The notes: generated by a model from the letters alone, not told the origin. Positions 1-7,508 are shown, counted from the first letter of the stretch. The stretch is 61,072 nt of DNA from JAADHX01 sp964569385 (GCA_964569385.1 CAZMUM010000034.1:1-61072), one strand, 5' to 3'. Numbers and translations are program-made.

Positions 1-81
1 CTCGCTCACGCGCTTAGTGATCTCGTTGGCATCGAACTTGAAATCGACAGCGACCACGCCGACCTGGACGGGCGGCCATGA
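1..81 (+). CDS. C-terminal end of an upstream gene (partial)
   Basis: Frame 1 is open from the window edge to a TGA at 79-81 and gives a 26-residue tail ending in HADLDGRP. The stop overlaps the ATG of the next gene at 78 (ATGA), the coupling pattern used throughout this window, so I take it as the end of a real gene. The fragment is too short to assign a function. Confidence 0.55.
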   Translation, partial: LAHALSDLVGIELEIDSDHADLDGRP

Positions 82-680
82 TGGCTGTCGCTGCGCTCGT
101 TGTGGTCGTGGCCATGTTTGGCTTGGTCTTTGTGTTGAGGGGCGTGGTGCAAAAACGTCGAACCGGCGACAGCGGCGTACGCACCAGCTTCGCGAAAGCA
201 AGAATCGGCTCGCTTGAGTGGATAGCGGGCTGGCTCCTTGTCGTTGCCGCTGCCGGGTCGGTTGGGGCGCCGATTGTCGAACTCGCGGGCCTGAGTCCAT
301 TGACATCGAGCGGTCTGGTTCGCGGAGTAGGCCTCGCCATTGCCGTTCTTGGCGTGATGATGACTTTCGCGGCGCAGATGGGGATGGGCGACGAATGGCG
401 CGTCGGAGTTGGTGCCAGCGAGAAAACGGGGCTGGTCACATCCGGGTTCTTCCGCCTCGTCCGCAACCCGATCTTCAGCGCAATCATGGTCGCCGCGTTT
501 GGTCTCGTCCTAACGGTGCCAAACGCGATCTCGATCACGGGCTTTGCCATGCTGGCAGTCTCGATACAACTACAGGTCCGGTTCGTCGAGGAGCCTCACC
601 TCACCGGTCTCCACGGCACGACCTATGGCGAATACGCCCGAAGTGTTGGGCGTTTCGTACCAGGCCTTGGACGACTTTGA
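78..680 (+). CDS. Isoprenylcysteine carboxyl methyltransferase-family membrane protein
   Basis: A 200-residue integral membrane protein. Hydrophobic segments lie near residues 3-22, 48-72, 85-105 and 140-165. The C-terminal part carries the family hallmark: RNPIFSA about two thirds along, then EEPHL, then a Y-G-E-Y-x-R-x-V-x-R-F-x-P tail. ICMT/PEMT-fold proteins use this region to bind S-adenosylmethionine at the membrane; bacterial members methylate unknown small molecules or lipids. It starts inside the stop codon of the preceding gene (ATGA), so the two are probably cotranscribed. The substrate cannot be read from the sequence. ATG 78 or ATG 81 is possible; 78 fits the overlap. Confidence 0.8.
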   Translation: MMAVAALVVVVAMFGLVFVLRGVVQKRRTGDSGVRTSFAKARIGSLEWIAGWLLVVAAAGSVGAPIVELAGLSPLTSSGLVRGVGLAIAVLGVMMTFAAQMGMGDEWRVGVGASEKTGLVTSGFFRLVRNPIFSAIMVAAFGLVLTVPNAISITGFAMLAVSIQLQVRFVEEPHLTGLHGTTYGEYARSVGRFVPGLGRL

Positions 681-708
681 GCAGTTCGGCGTTCTCGTTC
701 CAAACGAA

Positions 709-1323
709 CTACCGTCGGCCAGACTTCTTGAGAAGCGTGGCCCATGGCGATCGCTTAGCGGCCAACGGGATGACGAGGCCGAGCAGCCGCCCTTGCAAGC
801 CGCCAGTGCCAGTGGCCACTGCGGCGCCAGCGGCGGTAAAGAGCGCTGCGGGGTCGGTGGGCTGGTGTTTGGTGTCGCCCAAAGAGAGATCCGAGGCGTG
901 AAGGTGCCATTCGGTGGCGGCTATACCTAGATGCAACCCGACCGTGACAACTCCGAATGGATAGGCGTGTGGCAGGTCCCAATGTTGTTGGGCCCGATCG
1001 CTGTACGAGCGGGCGCCCGTGGCGAAGCGCTCGATCGCTTCAGGTCCGCCAAGGTCGCGTAGTTCCGCGATTGCAGCTGAGTTTCGGGTGTCCATCTCGG
1101 CTTCGGCAAAGGGACGACTCTATTCGCCGTCAATCGCACGATCTAACCAGTGGGAGTTCCAGTCGATAGCACCAACGAGGTGTCTCGCTGTCTCGGCCGC
1201 AGTCCACTCCTCGCAAGCAGGCTTGGACCAGTCTGTTCCGTCGATCGAAGCTGTGATTCGCTCGATCGCCTCGACTCCCTCGAGATAGAGCTTGGTGACC
1301 CGGTCCCGGTTCGGCGGTTTCAT
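709..1323 (-). pseudogene. DinB/maleylpyruvate-isomerase-like protein with in-frame amber stop
   Basis: Two open segments in the same frame (1323-1120 and 1119-709) are separated only by TAG at 1122-1120. The N-terminal segment has the mycothiol-dependent DinB pattern (GTDWSKPACEEWTAAETARH, then HLVGA). After the stop the protein continues as SRPFAEAEMDTRN and later GIAATEWHLHASDL, the second helical part with its histidine, giving about 204 residues, normal for the family. Such proteins use mycothiol or act as metal-dependent thiol transferases. One C-to-T change (CAG to TAG) would explain the break. It may be a true pseudogene, a strain variant or a base error; recoding is less likely. It is convergent with the upstream methyltransferase gene. 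Confidence 0.75.
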
Positions 1324-1466
1324 CGCGGGCTCACTTTCCAGCGGTTAGTTGGCGCTTCTTGCAAGGTTCCCGTCAGCGCAGGTATTGGCAGCTTAGGACC
1401 GCTGGCGATCATGGAACTTCATCAATTGTGCGGCAAAGTGTTGGTGTGGACTCCGATGCAACTGCG

Positions 1467-2030
1467 ATGCGAGCCTCGGTCGACGACCCCGACCGCTTCG
1501 AGGCGATTTTCGACCGCAACTACCGAGTGGTGTGGACCTATCTTGCTCGTCTGGCTGGGCCAAACATCGCTGACGAAGTATCTGGCGAGGTGTTTCTGGC
1601 GGCATTTGCGCAGCGTTCCCACTTTGACGCGGAGCGTGGCGAAGTTCGTTCCTGGTTGTATGGCATTGCATCGAACATGTTGCGCACTCGGTTGCGGAGC
1701 GAGGGTCGGGCTCGGCGCGCCTTCGTCAGAGCAGCTGTGGTAGCGGTAACCGAAGAGCCGGATCCAACCAACCTCGTCGACGATGCCGACCAGATCGCCA
1801 GCGAGATGGAGGTCCTGCGGGGTGCACTCCAAAAGCTCAGGCGGGATGATCGCGAGTTGCTTGTCCTGTTCGCTTGGGAGGAGCGCTCCTATGCCCAGAT
1901 TGCCGAGACCTTGGCGATCCCAATTGGGACGGTTTGTTCAAGAATGTCGCGTGCCCGAGGGCGACTTCGGGAACTGCTCGACGATTCCGGTCAACTCTTA
2001 GACGAACCCAACTCGAGGGAGTCTCCCTGA
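1467..2030 (+). CDS. ECF-type RNA polymerase sigma factor
   Basis: An alternative sigma factor of the sigma-70 ECF group, about 187 residues. Region 2 runs from DPDRFEAIFDRNYRVVWTYL to EVRSWLYGIASNMLR, including the -10-recognition helix. Region 4 runs from LQKLRRDDRELLVLFAWEE to GTVCSRMSRARGRLRELL, with the helix-turn-helix SYAQIAETLAIPIGTV. I place the start at ATG 1467 because homology begins just after it; GTG 1446 and TTG 1359 are upstream in frame without a clear ribosome site. The stop overlaps the next gene's ATG (TGATG at 2028-2032), the usual arrangement for a sigma factor and its membrane regulator. Confidence 0.85.
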   Translation: MRASVDDPDRFEAIFDRNYRVVWTYLARLAGPNIADEVSGEVFLAAFAQRSHFDAERGEVRSWLYGIASNMLRTRLRSEGRARRAFVRAAVVAVTEEPDPTNLVDDADQIASEMEVLRGALQKLRRDDRELLVLFAWEERSYAQIAETLAIPIGTVCSRMSRARGRLRELLDDSGQLLDEPNSRESP

Positions 2031-3226
2031 TGGACATCGACGACGCAATGGCGAGAAACAAGCCAAAACTCGATGGCCCGAGCGAAGCTCACACCGAGGA
2101 GCAGCGCGAGATAGTACGTCGGGAAATCGCTGTCGAATCGTCGAAGATGAGGGCCGGTTTGGGCGCTGAACCAGATCCGCTCGCAGCGGAGTTGCCAGGG
2201 GTGCAGTTGCCACGAGTGGAGTTGCTAGGAGTGAACGCGCTCGAAGTGGGGGAGGGTCAACGAGCTGGTCCAAGGCGGCGTCGATCTACAGTGTTCGCCA
2301 CCGCAGCAGTGGTGCTTGTGGTCGGCGGGTTGTTAGCGAGCGTCTGGTATTCGACCAACCGCTCGAACAGTACGAGTGACGTGATAGCTGCGTCACCACC
2401 GGTGGAGACGAGCGCGTCGGTCACGACTAGTGCGCCAGTCGAGGCAAGTCCCGTCGACAGCGCACCCACCGACGAGCTGGAGGTGATGGCAACAACATCC
2501 TCCCTGGTGCCGTCGCCTTCTGTTCTTCCACCGCCTCTAGAGCTCTGGGCCAACGACTGGATCAACTTCACCGGATTGATGCGCAACTTCGAAAACGATG
2601 AAGTCAATATGAACCGAATCGACGAGGCATGTTCGGTCGACCTTTCGGACCGCGACGTGAACGACGACTTGGCTCGGACCTACATCGAAGCGGACGGCGG
2701 CGACGTCGCCGACCCGGATCTCGTATTGCGCGCTGCTCAGTCGATATGGCTTTCCGCGCGGAACATTTGTCCGTTGCAGTTCCCGCGTGACGTTATCGAT
2801 GCAGGCCCACCAGGCGATTTCGGCAGCCTGCCAGAGGAGCTAGAGGCGGCTCGGCTTGTCGACGATGCCATTCGTGCCGCGGTTGTTGTTTCTACCGATG
2901 GGCCACTCGTTGTGGGCAGCGTGGCCATCACGTTGCTTCCGTCGATAGTTGCCTGTGACGCCGCCGGTTTGCCGAACTACGGCGCGAAGATCCGCGACTC
3001 CGTTCGTTATGAAACCGCTGCAGCGGTTCTCGAAGAGCTCGTTTCGAGAACCGACCTCGACGTCGGGATTCCACTTCCCCAACACGGATACCTTGAGATG
3101 CAATTCGGCGATGGCAGCATGTTCTATGGCACCAGCGGGTTCGAGAATGTGTTCGGCGTGTTAGTCCACGCGATTCCCTTCGACGATGGATGGGCCCTCG
3201 AGTCCTGGAAGACAAGCGGCTGCTGA
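2030..3226 (+). CDS. Single-pass membrane protein, candidate anti-sigma factor
   Basis: A 398-residue protein with a charged cytoplasmic N-terminus (about residues 1-86, ending in a PRRRR positive patch), one membrane segment near residues 87-107, a Ser/Thr/Pro/Val-rich linker to about residue 175, and an outer domain of about 220 residues. I recognise no zinc-finger (HxxxCxxC) anti-sigma motif and no named outer domain. GAGGGAG upstream serves as ribosome site, and the start overlaps the sigma factor stop (TGATG). That coupling and the topology suggest it holds or senses for the sigma factor, but this is inferred from position only. Confidence 0.7.
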   Translation: MDIDDAMARNKPKLDGPSEAHTEEQREIVRREIAVESSKMRAGLGAEPDPLAAELPGVQLPRVELLGVNALEVGEGQRAGPRRRRSTVFATAAVVLVVGGLLASVWYSTNRSNSTSDVIAASPPVETSASVTTSAPVEASPVDSAPTDELEVMATTSSLVPSPSVLPPPLELWANDWINFTGLMRNFENDEVNMNRIDEACSVDLSDRDVNDDLARTYIEADGGDVADPDLVLRAAQSIWLSARNICPLQFPRDVIDAGPPGDFGSLPEELEAARLVDDAIRAAVVVSTDGPLVVGSVAITLLPSIVACDAAGLPNYGAKIRDSVRYETAAAVLEELVSRTDLDVGIPLPQHGYLEMQFGDGSMFYGTSGFENVFGVLVHAIPFDDGWALESWKTSGC

Positions 3227-3282
3227 CCTCGTTCGCCCCGCAACGATTGGTCGGCCCATTTCGTGAAATTGGACATTTGGGC

Positions 3283-3313
3283 TTGACTCTCCCTCATGGG
3301 GAGGCTGCATGGT
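3283..3313 (+). promoter_or_regulatory. MerR-type promoter with long spacer and dyad
   Basis: A -35 TTGACT at 3283-3288 is followed 19 bp later by a weak -10 CATGGT (3308-3313). Between them is the dyad CTCCC-TCATG-GGGAG (3289-3303). A 19-bp spacer containing an operator dyad is the classic layout bent by MerR-family activators. The regulator's ATG (3323 or 3329) lies about where transcription should begin, so the message may be leaderless and autoregulated. Confidence 0.6.
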
Positions 3314-3322
3314 GATGACGTG

Positions 3323-4141
3323 ATGTTGATGCCGATCGGACGATTCGCCCGTGCTTCTCGCCTGTCGGTGAAGTCGTTGCGGAACTACGACGAGTCGGGG
3401 CTGCTATCTGCGGCGTACATCGACGCGCAGTCTGGTTACCGGTATTACCGACTTGAGCAGCTCGCTCGAGCCGATGCGATTCGTTCGCTCCGGATGGTCG
3501 GTATGCCGTTGTCGCAGATCGCCGAGACCCTCGATGGCGATGAACCCGAACGATTGTTGATGTCACACCTCGCCGCGTTGAACCAAGAACGCGACGAGAT
3601 CAACCGCCAGGCGCAGGAACTCAAGCGCCGCATCGACCTGAAAGAGTTCATCATGACCAGAGACATCACGGTCAAATCCAACCCAGCCCAGATCGCAGCC
3701 GCATGGCGTACAGAAACAACTCACGCCAAAATCTTCAACCATATTCCTCTCGGCTTCGGCAAGGTCATGGAGGCTCTAAACCGCGGCGACATCGACCCGA
3801 GCGGCGCTCCGTTCACTATCTTCCACGAAGTGCCCGATGGCGACACGGTTGGCAACATCTCCATGTGCGTACCGATCGCGACGGCTGTCTCGTTAGACAA
3901 ATCTGACGATGGTGTCCAGGTGATCGAACTGCCTGCTGACGTGACTGCGTCGGTGATCCACGGAGGTTCATATGAGAACATGGGCGAGTCCCATGCGGCG
4001 GTGTGGGCGTGGATCCAACAGCACGGACACAGGGTGGTCGGGCCGACCCGCGAGATCTACCTCAACAGCCCCGACGACGTGGCCGAGGACGACATCCTCA
4101 CCGAGATTCTGTTTCCGATCGACGCCGAAGAGGTCGACTGA
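3323..4141 (+). CDS. MerR-family regulator with GyrI-like effector-binding domain
   Basis: A 272-residue activator of the BmrR type. Residues about 3-70 form the winged helix (IGRFARASRLSVKSLRNYDE, then DAQSGYRYY). A dimerisation coiled coil follows (LAALNQERDEINRQAQELKR). The rest is a GyrI-like/SOUL-fold ligand domain with the terminal motif REIYLN, followed by the ILTEILFPI strand. Proteins of this build bind bulky cationic or aromatic compounds and activate export or detoxification genes. I chose ATG 3323 because the promoter lies immediately upstream; the longer start at 3296 would fall inside that promoter. The stop overlaps the next gene (TGATG). Confidence 0.85.
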   Translation: MLMPIGRFARASRLSVKSLRNYDESGLLSAAYIDAQSGYRYYRLEQLARADAIRSLRMVGMPLSQIAETLDGDEPERLLMSHLAALNQERDEINRQAQELKRRIDLKEFIMTRDITVKSNPAQIAAAWRTETTHAKIFNHIPLGFGKVMEALNRGDIDPSGAPFTIFHEVPDGDTVGNISMCVPIATAVSLDKSDDGVQVIELPADVTASVIHGGSYENMGESHAAVWAWIQQHGHRVVGPTREIYLNSPDDVAEDDILTEILFPIDAEEVD

Positions 4142-4545
4142 TGGCGACGTCGTGGCAACAACGTTTCGATTCGGCTCGACCGACTTACACGAGGGTCAAC
4201 GAGAAACGGTTCGCCGACCTCAACCCAGGAACATCGGTGCTGATCCCGAGCCCACAAGACATCGAACGTGAGATCAACGAGGTCGATTTGGGCGCCTCGA
4301 TCGACTTGTCCGAGCTGCGGGTTCGATTGGCCAAGCGTCACGGTGCCGACGGCTCGTGCCCAGTCATGACCGGAATGAACCTCCGCATCGTGGCCGAGTT
4401 GAGCTTCGAAGCCCTCGATTCGGGCGCGGCCACCGACGAAGTGACTCCGGTCTGGCGGGCGGTCAGCCCGACTAGCAACCTGGCCAAGAAGCTGCCGGGT
4501 GGGTCCGACCGGCTAACAGCGCTAGTCGCCGGCGAGTCTTGCTAG
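4141..4545 (+). CDS. Conserved-looking hypothetical protein
   Basis: A 134-residue soluble protein starting inside the MerR stop codon (TGATG), so probably translated with it. Segments look conserved (CPVMTGMNLRIVAELSFEAL, then TPVWRAVSPTSNLAKKLPGG), but I do not recognise the family. There is no signal peptide, membrane segment or cysteine cluster. As partner of a BmrR-type regulator it may act on the same ligand, which is only a guess. Its last 24 bp overlap the end of the convergent doc gene. Confidence 0.65.
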   Translation: MATSWQQRFDSARPTYTRVNEKRFADLNPGTSVLIPSPQDIEREINEVDLGASIDLSELRVRLAKRHGADGSCPVMTGMNLRIVAELSFEALDSGAATDEVTPVWRAVSPTSNLAKKLPGGSDRLTALVAGESC

Positions 4546-4908
4546 TTCCGCTGCGATATCCGCGACTTCGATGTCGGCAGAGGCGACCCTGATCACGAGG
4601 TCGTAGACATCATCGTTCGAGGCTTCGGCGACGCTCGCATTGTTGAGTTCGAGGAAAACTGCGGTCGCTAACCAACCGAGTCTTTTGTTGCCGTCGATGA
4701 GGGCGTGGTTCTTGACGACCGAATGAAGCAGGGCCGCGCCTTTTGTCAGTGTGTCTGGGTAGGCGTCGTGGCCAAACGCCGTCGCTCTCGGGCGGGCTAC
4801 GGCCGCTTCGAGTAGGCCCACGTCGCGAATCGGTACTGGTTCGCCAAGAAGTCGAACTGCCAGTTCGAGCACGTCATCGAGGTCGAGGTACTCGATAACG
4901 TCGGTCAC
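4522..4908 (-). CDS. doc: Doc-type toxin (Fic/Doc family)
   Basis: A 128-residue protein of Doc size. The catalytic Fic loop is read as NHALIDGNKRLGW near residues 68-80. Doc proteins carry H-x-F-x-x-(A/G)-N-K-R and phosphorylate elongation factor Tu, stopping translation; here alanine replaces the usual aromatic residue after the histidine pair. The N-terminal segment EYLDLDDVLELAVRLLGE is typical of Doc. It is encoded directly behind its antitoxin with a 4-bp overlap (ATGA at 4905-4908), a standard type II layout. Confidence 0.88.
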   Translation of the reverse strand: MTDVIEYLDLDDVLELAVRLLGEPVPIRDVGLLEAAVARPRATAFGHDAYPDTLTKGAALLHSVVKNHALIDGNKRLGWLATAVFLELNNASVAEASNDDVYDLVIRVASADIEVADIAAELARLAGD

Positions 4909-5102
4909 TCGCCTAGTCGGCGAAGAGCTTCGGCATGTCGATCGCCGATTAGTTCGGCCGCCACCCCGACCCGGTCGCGATGCACAGAACGCGATACGAA
5001 CTCGCGAACCGCACGTCGCGCCGCTTCTTGCATCGAGATGCCTTCGAGTTTGGCCCGTGCCTTTAATGCCGCGTGCTCATCATCAGTAAGTCGCAGGGTC
5101 AT
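4905..5102 (-). CDS. Ribbon-helix-helix antitoxin of the Doc pair
   Basis: A 65-residue protein starting MTLRLTDDEHAALKARAKLE, a beta strand plus two helices of the ribbon-helix-helix fold (strand MTLRL, helix DDEHAALKARAK, turn LEGIS, helix MQEAARRAVREFV). The tail from about residue 38 should wrap the Doc toxin. The open frame extends further upstream, but ATG 5102 starts exactly at the fold. It is transcribed away from a second TA pair that starts 82 bp to the right; the shared spacer holds direct repeats. Confidence 0.85.
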   Translation of the reverse strand: MTLRLTDDEHAALKARAKLEGISMQEAARRAVREFVSRSVHRDRVGVAAELIGDRHAEALRRLGE

Positions 5103-5141
5103 AGCCACAACTATCGATGGTACTGCAATGATACCGGGGTA

Positions 5142-5185
5142 CCAAGGGTAGGCACACGGGTACGACCAAGGTAGGATCACGGGTA
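5142..5185. promoter_or_regulatory. Two direct repeats between divergent TA operons
   Basis: Two copies of a unit of about 20 bp: copy 1 at 5142-5162 and copy 2 at 5166-5185. Both begin CCAAGG, contain GTAGG and end in CACGGGTA. Copy 2 ends on the ATG of the rightward antitoxin, and a TAGGAT within it (5172-5177) could be a -10 giving a leaderless message. The repeats are the natural operator for the ribbon-helix-helix antitoxins on either side and may couple the two operons. Confidence 0.55.
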
Positions 5186-5421
5186 TGAAACTTAGTGTTA
5201 GCATCCCCAACGACGATGTGGCGTTTCTCGACACATACGTGATTGGTCACAACGTTGGATCTAGATCGGCAGCGTTGCAGCGAGCGATCAGACTTCTTCG
5301 GGCTTCGCAGCTAACGGCCGACTATGCCGAGGCCTTCGCCGAGTGGGACGAGCAAGGCCACTCCTTTGCGTGGGAAACGGTCGTCGGTGACGGTCTGATT
5401 GGTCATGATGAAACGAGGTGA
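5185..5421 (+). CDS. Ribbon-helix-helix antitoxin (MazE partner)
   Basis: A 78-residue protein: strand MKLSVSIP, then DDVAFLDTYVIGHNVGSRSA and AALQRAIRLLRASQL, the two helices of a CopG/ribbon-helix-helix domain, followed by an acidic tail (AEAFAEWDEQGHSFAWE) of the type that blocks a MazF active site. It overlaps the MazF start by 14-17 bp. The upstream repeats reach its start codon, as expected for autoregulation. Confidence 0.85.
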   Translation: MKLSVSIPNDDVAFLDTYVIGHNVGSRSAALQRAIRLLRASQLTADYAEAFAEWDEQGHSFAWETVVGDGLIGHDETR

Positions 5422-5755
5422 GATTCGGCTCGTAGCCTTCGACCCCGCAGTTGGTGCTGAGGCCGCGAACACCCGGCCGGCAGTGCTCGTCAGCAACGAC
5501 GGAGCCAACACGACCGCCGCCCGGCTCGGCCGCGGGGTAATCACCGTTGTGCCCATCACCTCCAATATCGAACGTGTCTACCCGTTCCAGACCTTGCTGA
5601 GCGCTCGCGAATCAGGTCTTGGAGTTGACTCGAAGGCACAAACAGAGCAGACACGGTCGATCTCGGTGCAACGATTGGGGCGAGTAGTTGGCGAGGTCCC
5701 TTCTGGGGTGCTGGAACAACTAGATGACGCGCTCCGGCTTCACCTTTCGCTCTAA
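5405..5755 (+). CDS. mazF: MazF/PemK-family endoribonuclease toxin
   Basis: About 116 residues. Opens with MKRGEIRLVAFDP, the first beta strands of the MazF barrel, followed by RPAVLVSND, then VITVVPITSNI and the C-terminal QTRSISVQRLG; these are the conserved blocks of MazF mRNA interferases, including the arginine/serine active-site region. Two adjacent ATGs (5405, 5408) are possible starts; both lie inside the antitoxin gene. The stop TAA overlaps the start of the following HAD gene. Confidence 0.9.
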   Translation: MMKRGEIRLVAFDPAVGAEAANTRPAVLVSNDGANTTAARLGRGVITVVPITSNIERVYPFQTLLSARESGLGVDSKAQTEQTRSISVQRLGRVVGEVPSGVLEQLDDALRLHLSL

Positions 5756-6375
5756 TGGTCGCTCCAATGGCCAGTTGTCGTAGCAGCGGGATCACGACTG
5801 TGCTTCTCGATCTAGATGGAGTCGTGCGCCACTTCGACACCGAGTACGTATCAAGAGTCGAGGCTGTGGCGGGCCTGGCGGACGGCGCGATTCTTGTCGC
5901 CGCGTTCGAAACAGACCTACTTCACAGCGTGGTTACCGGCCAGATCACCCGGGCCGAATGGGCCGTCGAGGTCGGGCGAAAGATAAACAACCCCGGCGCC
6001 GCTCAAGACTGGCTCGCCGTACCGGCCGTCGTCGACGAGGAGCTAATGGTTGTCGTGGATGAACTGCGAGACTGTGGCGTAACCGTTGCGGTGCTCACCA
6101 ACGGAACCGACACCATCCCAGCCGAGATGATCGAACTCCGACTCGCCGACCGCTTCGACGCCATCTTCAGTACTTCTGAGATCGGCTTCGCCAAACCCGA
6201 TCGCCGAGCCTTTGAGTACGTATGTGACCGCCTCGACGTAGATCCCACCAAGGTGTTCTTCACCGATGACTCAGAGTCGAAACTAGGCGGACCGCTCGAG
6301 ATCGGGATGCAGGCCCGCCAGTTCGTTGGAGTCGAGACTTTGACTCGTCAACTTCACGACTTCGGCCTGCTCTGA
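5755..6375 (+). CDS. HAD-superfamily hydrolase
   Basis: A 206-residue HAD subfamily IA phosphatase. Motif I is LLDLDGVV near residue 17 (nucleophile Asp plus acid/base Asp). Motif II is the T of LTNGTD. Motif III is the lysine of GFAKPDRRAF. Motif IV is FFTDDSESK. The cap lies between motifs I and II. These enzymes dephosphorylate small metabolites such as phosphoglycolate or sugar phosphates; the substrate is not readable. Its start overlaps the mazF stop, so it is probably cotranscribed with the TA pair, an unusual passenger. Confidence 0.85.
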   Translation: MVAPMASCRSSGITTVLLDLDGVVRHFDTEYVSRVEAVAGLADGAILVAAFETDLLHSVVTGQITRAEWAVEVGRKINNPGAAQDWLAVPAVVDEELMVVVDELRDCGVTVAVLTNGTDTIPAEMIELRLADRFDAIFSTSEIGFAKPDRRAFEYVCDRLDVDPTKVFFTDDSESKLGGPLEIGMQARQFVGVETLTRQLHDFGLL

Positions 6376-6379
6376 CGAT

Positions 6380-6703
6380 CTAGCAACCGGTTGCGACTGC
6401 CAGCGCAGAGCAAACCTGGCGCATTCGTGAGCTGCTCAGCACGCCGATTCGTTCGATGAGGACTCCAACCGAAACCGACTCGACCGAGTCGAGGTTGACG
6501 ACGCTCAAGCGATCGATCGGGTCGTCGTCGGGTTCGAGTTTGACTTCGCTTGGCAAGTTGCGAATGGTGGTCGTGCATGGCGCGACGATGGCCCGGCGAA
6601 GGCGTGGGATTGCCGCGTCGCGCGACAGCACGACCACTGGCCTGCGTCCGATTTCGGGCGGCTCGCACCACCACACTTCGCCGCGCCTCGGTAGATCAGT
6701 CAT
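6380..6703 (-). CDS. Second MazF/PemK-family toxin
   Basis: A 107-residue MazF-like protein: MTDLPRRGEVWWCEPPEIG and RPVVVLSRD form the N-terminal barrel strands, then RRAIVAPCTTTIRNLPSEV, and the C-terminal SVVNLDSVESVSVGVLIERI. The pattern R-G-E-V-W-W and R-P-V-V-V-L-S-R-D is diagnostic. The start at 6703 overlaps the antitoxin stop by 4 bp. It differs clearly from the MazF at 5405, so the two are unlikely to be a recent duplication. Confidence 0.88.
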   Translation of the reverse strand: MTDLPRRGEVWWCEPPEIGRRPVVVLSRDAAIPRLRRAIVAPCTTTIRNLPSEVKLEPDDDPIDRLSVVNLDSVESVSVGVLIERIGVLSSSRMRQVCSALAVATGC

Positions 6704-6939
6704 GTGCGTGCTGCGGCTTCGTTGAACGACGCGAGGTCGCCCCAATCATCTGGTGTATCGATTGGGTGCTCGGCATAAGTCGCCGCATATGCTCTATCGA
6801 TTACAGCACCTCGATGTTGCTGAAGCAGTGCCAAGAGGGCGGTGTCGATCAACTGGGCATCGGCGGAGTCCGGAGCTGCTCTTCGTGCCTCGGAGAGCAG
6901 CTCGCTGTCGACGGTGGTGCTAATACGAGTCCGGTTCAT
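6700..6939 (-). CDS. Ribbon-helix-helix antitoxin of the second MazF
   Basis: A 79-residue protein beginning MNRTRISTTVDSELLSEARR, a short strand followed by two helices (up to about residue 43), then an acidic, aromatic tail (HPIDTPDDWGDLASFNEAA) of the toxin-binding type. The ATG at 6939 is chosen because the fold starts there and because a palindrome sits exactly over it. It precedes and overlaps the toxin gene by 4 bp. Confidence 0.85.
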   Translation of the reverse strand: MNRTRISTTVDSELLSEARRAAPDSADAQLIDTALLALLQQHRGAVIDRAYAATYAEHPIDTPDDWGDLASFNEAAART

Positions 6940-6958
6940 GCCATAAATGTGGCATGAA
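6935..6958. promoter_or_regulatory. 9-bp inverted repeat over the antitoxin start
   Basis: TTCATGCCA (6935-6943) and TGGCATGAA (6950-6958) are perfect inverted arms around a 6-bp spacer, and the left arm contains the antitoxin ATG. This is a likely binding site for the dimeric ribbon-helix-helix antitoxin and would block transcription or initiation. Confidence 0.6.
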
Positions 6959-6962
6959 TATG

Positions 6963-7499
6963 CTATTGGGTCAACGGACAATCGAATGTGAGTTGCTCGC
7001 GTCCACGTCGAAGCGTTACCTCGTCGAGCAGGGTCGCCAGATTGATGTCGCCTCGAATGATGTGGCGGCTGTCTACCTCTGCTTCGTCGAACTGGTTGTG
7101 CATGTGACGGGTCGCGGCTTCGTCGGAGAATCCGTGCCGCTCGCGGCTCTTTACCCGAGACACGCAGACCTCGGCTGGCGGCAACAAGATCACGTAGCCG
7201 AACGTGGTTAATCCGACAGCACTGGCAAACGTCGGCAGAAACCAGGGCCCCACGATCCCATCGAACACGGTGTCGTAGTCGACCGCGAAGCGACCCGTCG
7301 CGATGGCGCTGGCTTCGGTGACAACCTCGTTCTGGGCATGGGCTTCGGGCCGCCAAGGTTCGATTGCTTCGCTGGCCAGGAACCCGAAAAATGCGTCACC
7401 CTCGACCAACGCACTCGGCGACAGGGTCTGAACCAACTCGCGGGCGACAGTCGATTTTCCCGACCCAGGTGGACCAGTGATAACAAGAAGCGAACCCAT
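6963..7499 (-). CDS. P-loop kinase of the AAA/zeta-toxin-like superfamily
   Basis: A 178-residue P-loop protein: MGSLLVITGPPGSGKST is a Walker A at residues 8-16; LVEGDAFFGFL gives the aspartate after strand 2 common to gluconate-kinase, chloramphenicol-phosphotransferase and zeta-toxin families; VILLPPAEVCVSRVKSRERH carries the LID-type arginines. It is a small-molecule kinase or nucleotide-dependent toxin. It sits between two TA operons with no recognisable antitoxin of its own; 9 bp separate it from the PIN toxin, so it may belong to that operon. The exact substrate is unknown. Confidence 0.75.
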   Translation of the reverse strand: MGSLLVITGPPGSGKSTVARELVQTLSPSALVEGDAFFGFLASEAIEPWRPEAHAQNEVVTEASAIATGRFAVDYDTVFDGIVGPWFLPTFASAVGLTTFGYVILLPPAEVCVSRVKSRERHGFSDEAATRHMHNQFDEAEVDSRHIIRGDINLATLLDEVTLRRGREQLTFDCPLTQ

Positions 7500-7508
7500 C
7501 AGAGTGGA

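Noticed and set aside
1120..1122. Amber codon as recoding (pyrrolysine or suppressor)
   Set aside because: TAG, TGA and TAA are all used as normal stops here and no downstream insertion element is visible; a mutation or base error is simpler.
6383..6394. 12-bp palindrome GCAACCGGTTGC at the end of a mazF
   Set aside because: No loop and no T-run; most of it is coding and a function cannot be supported.
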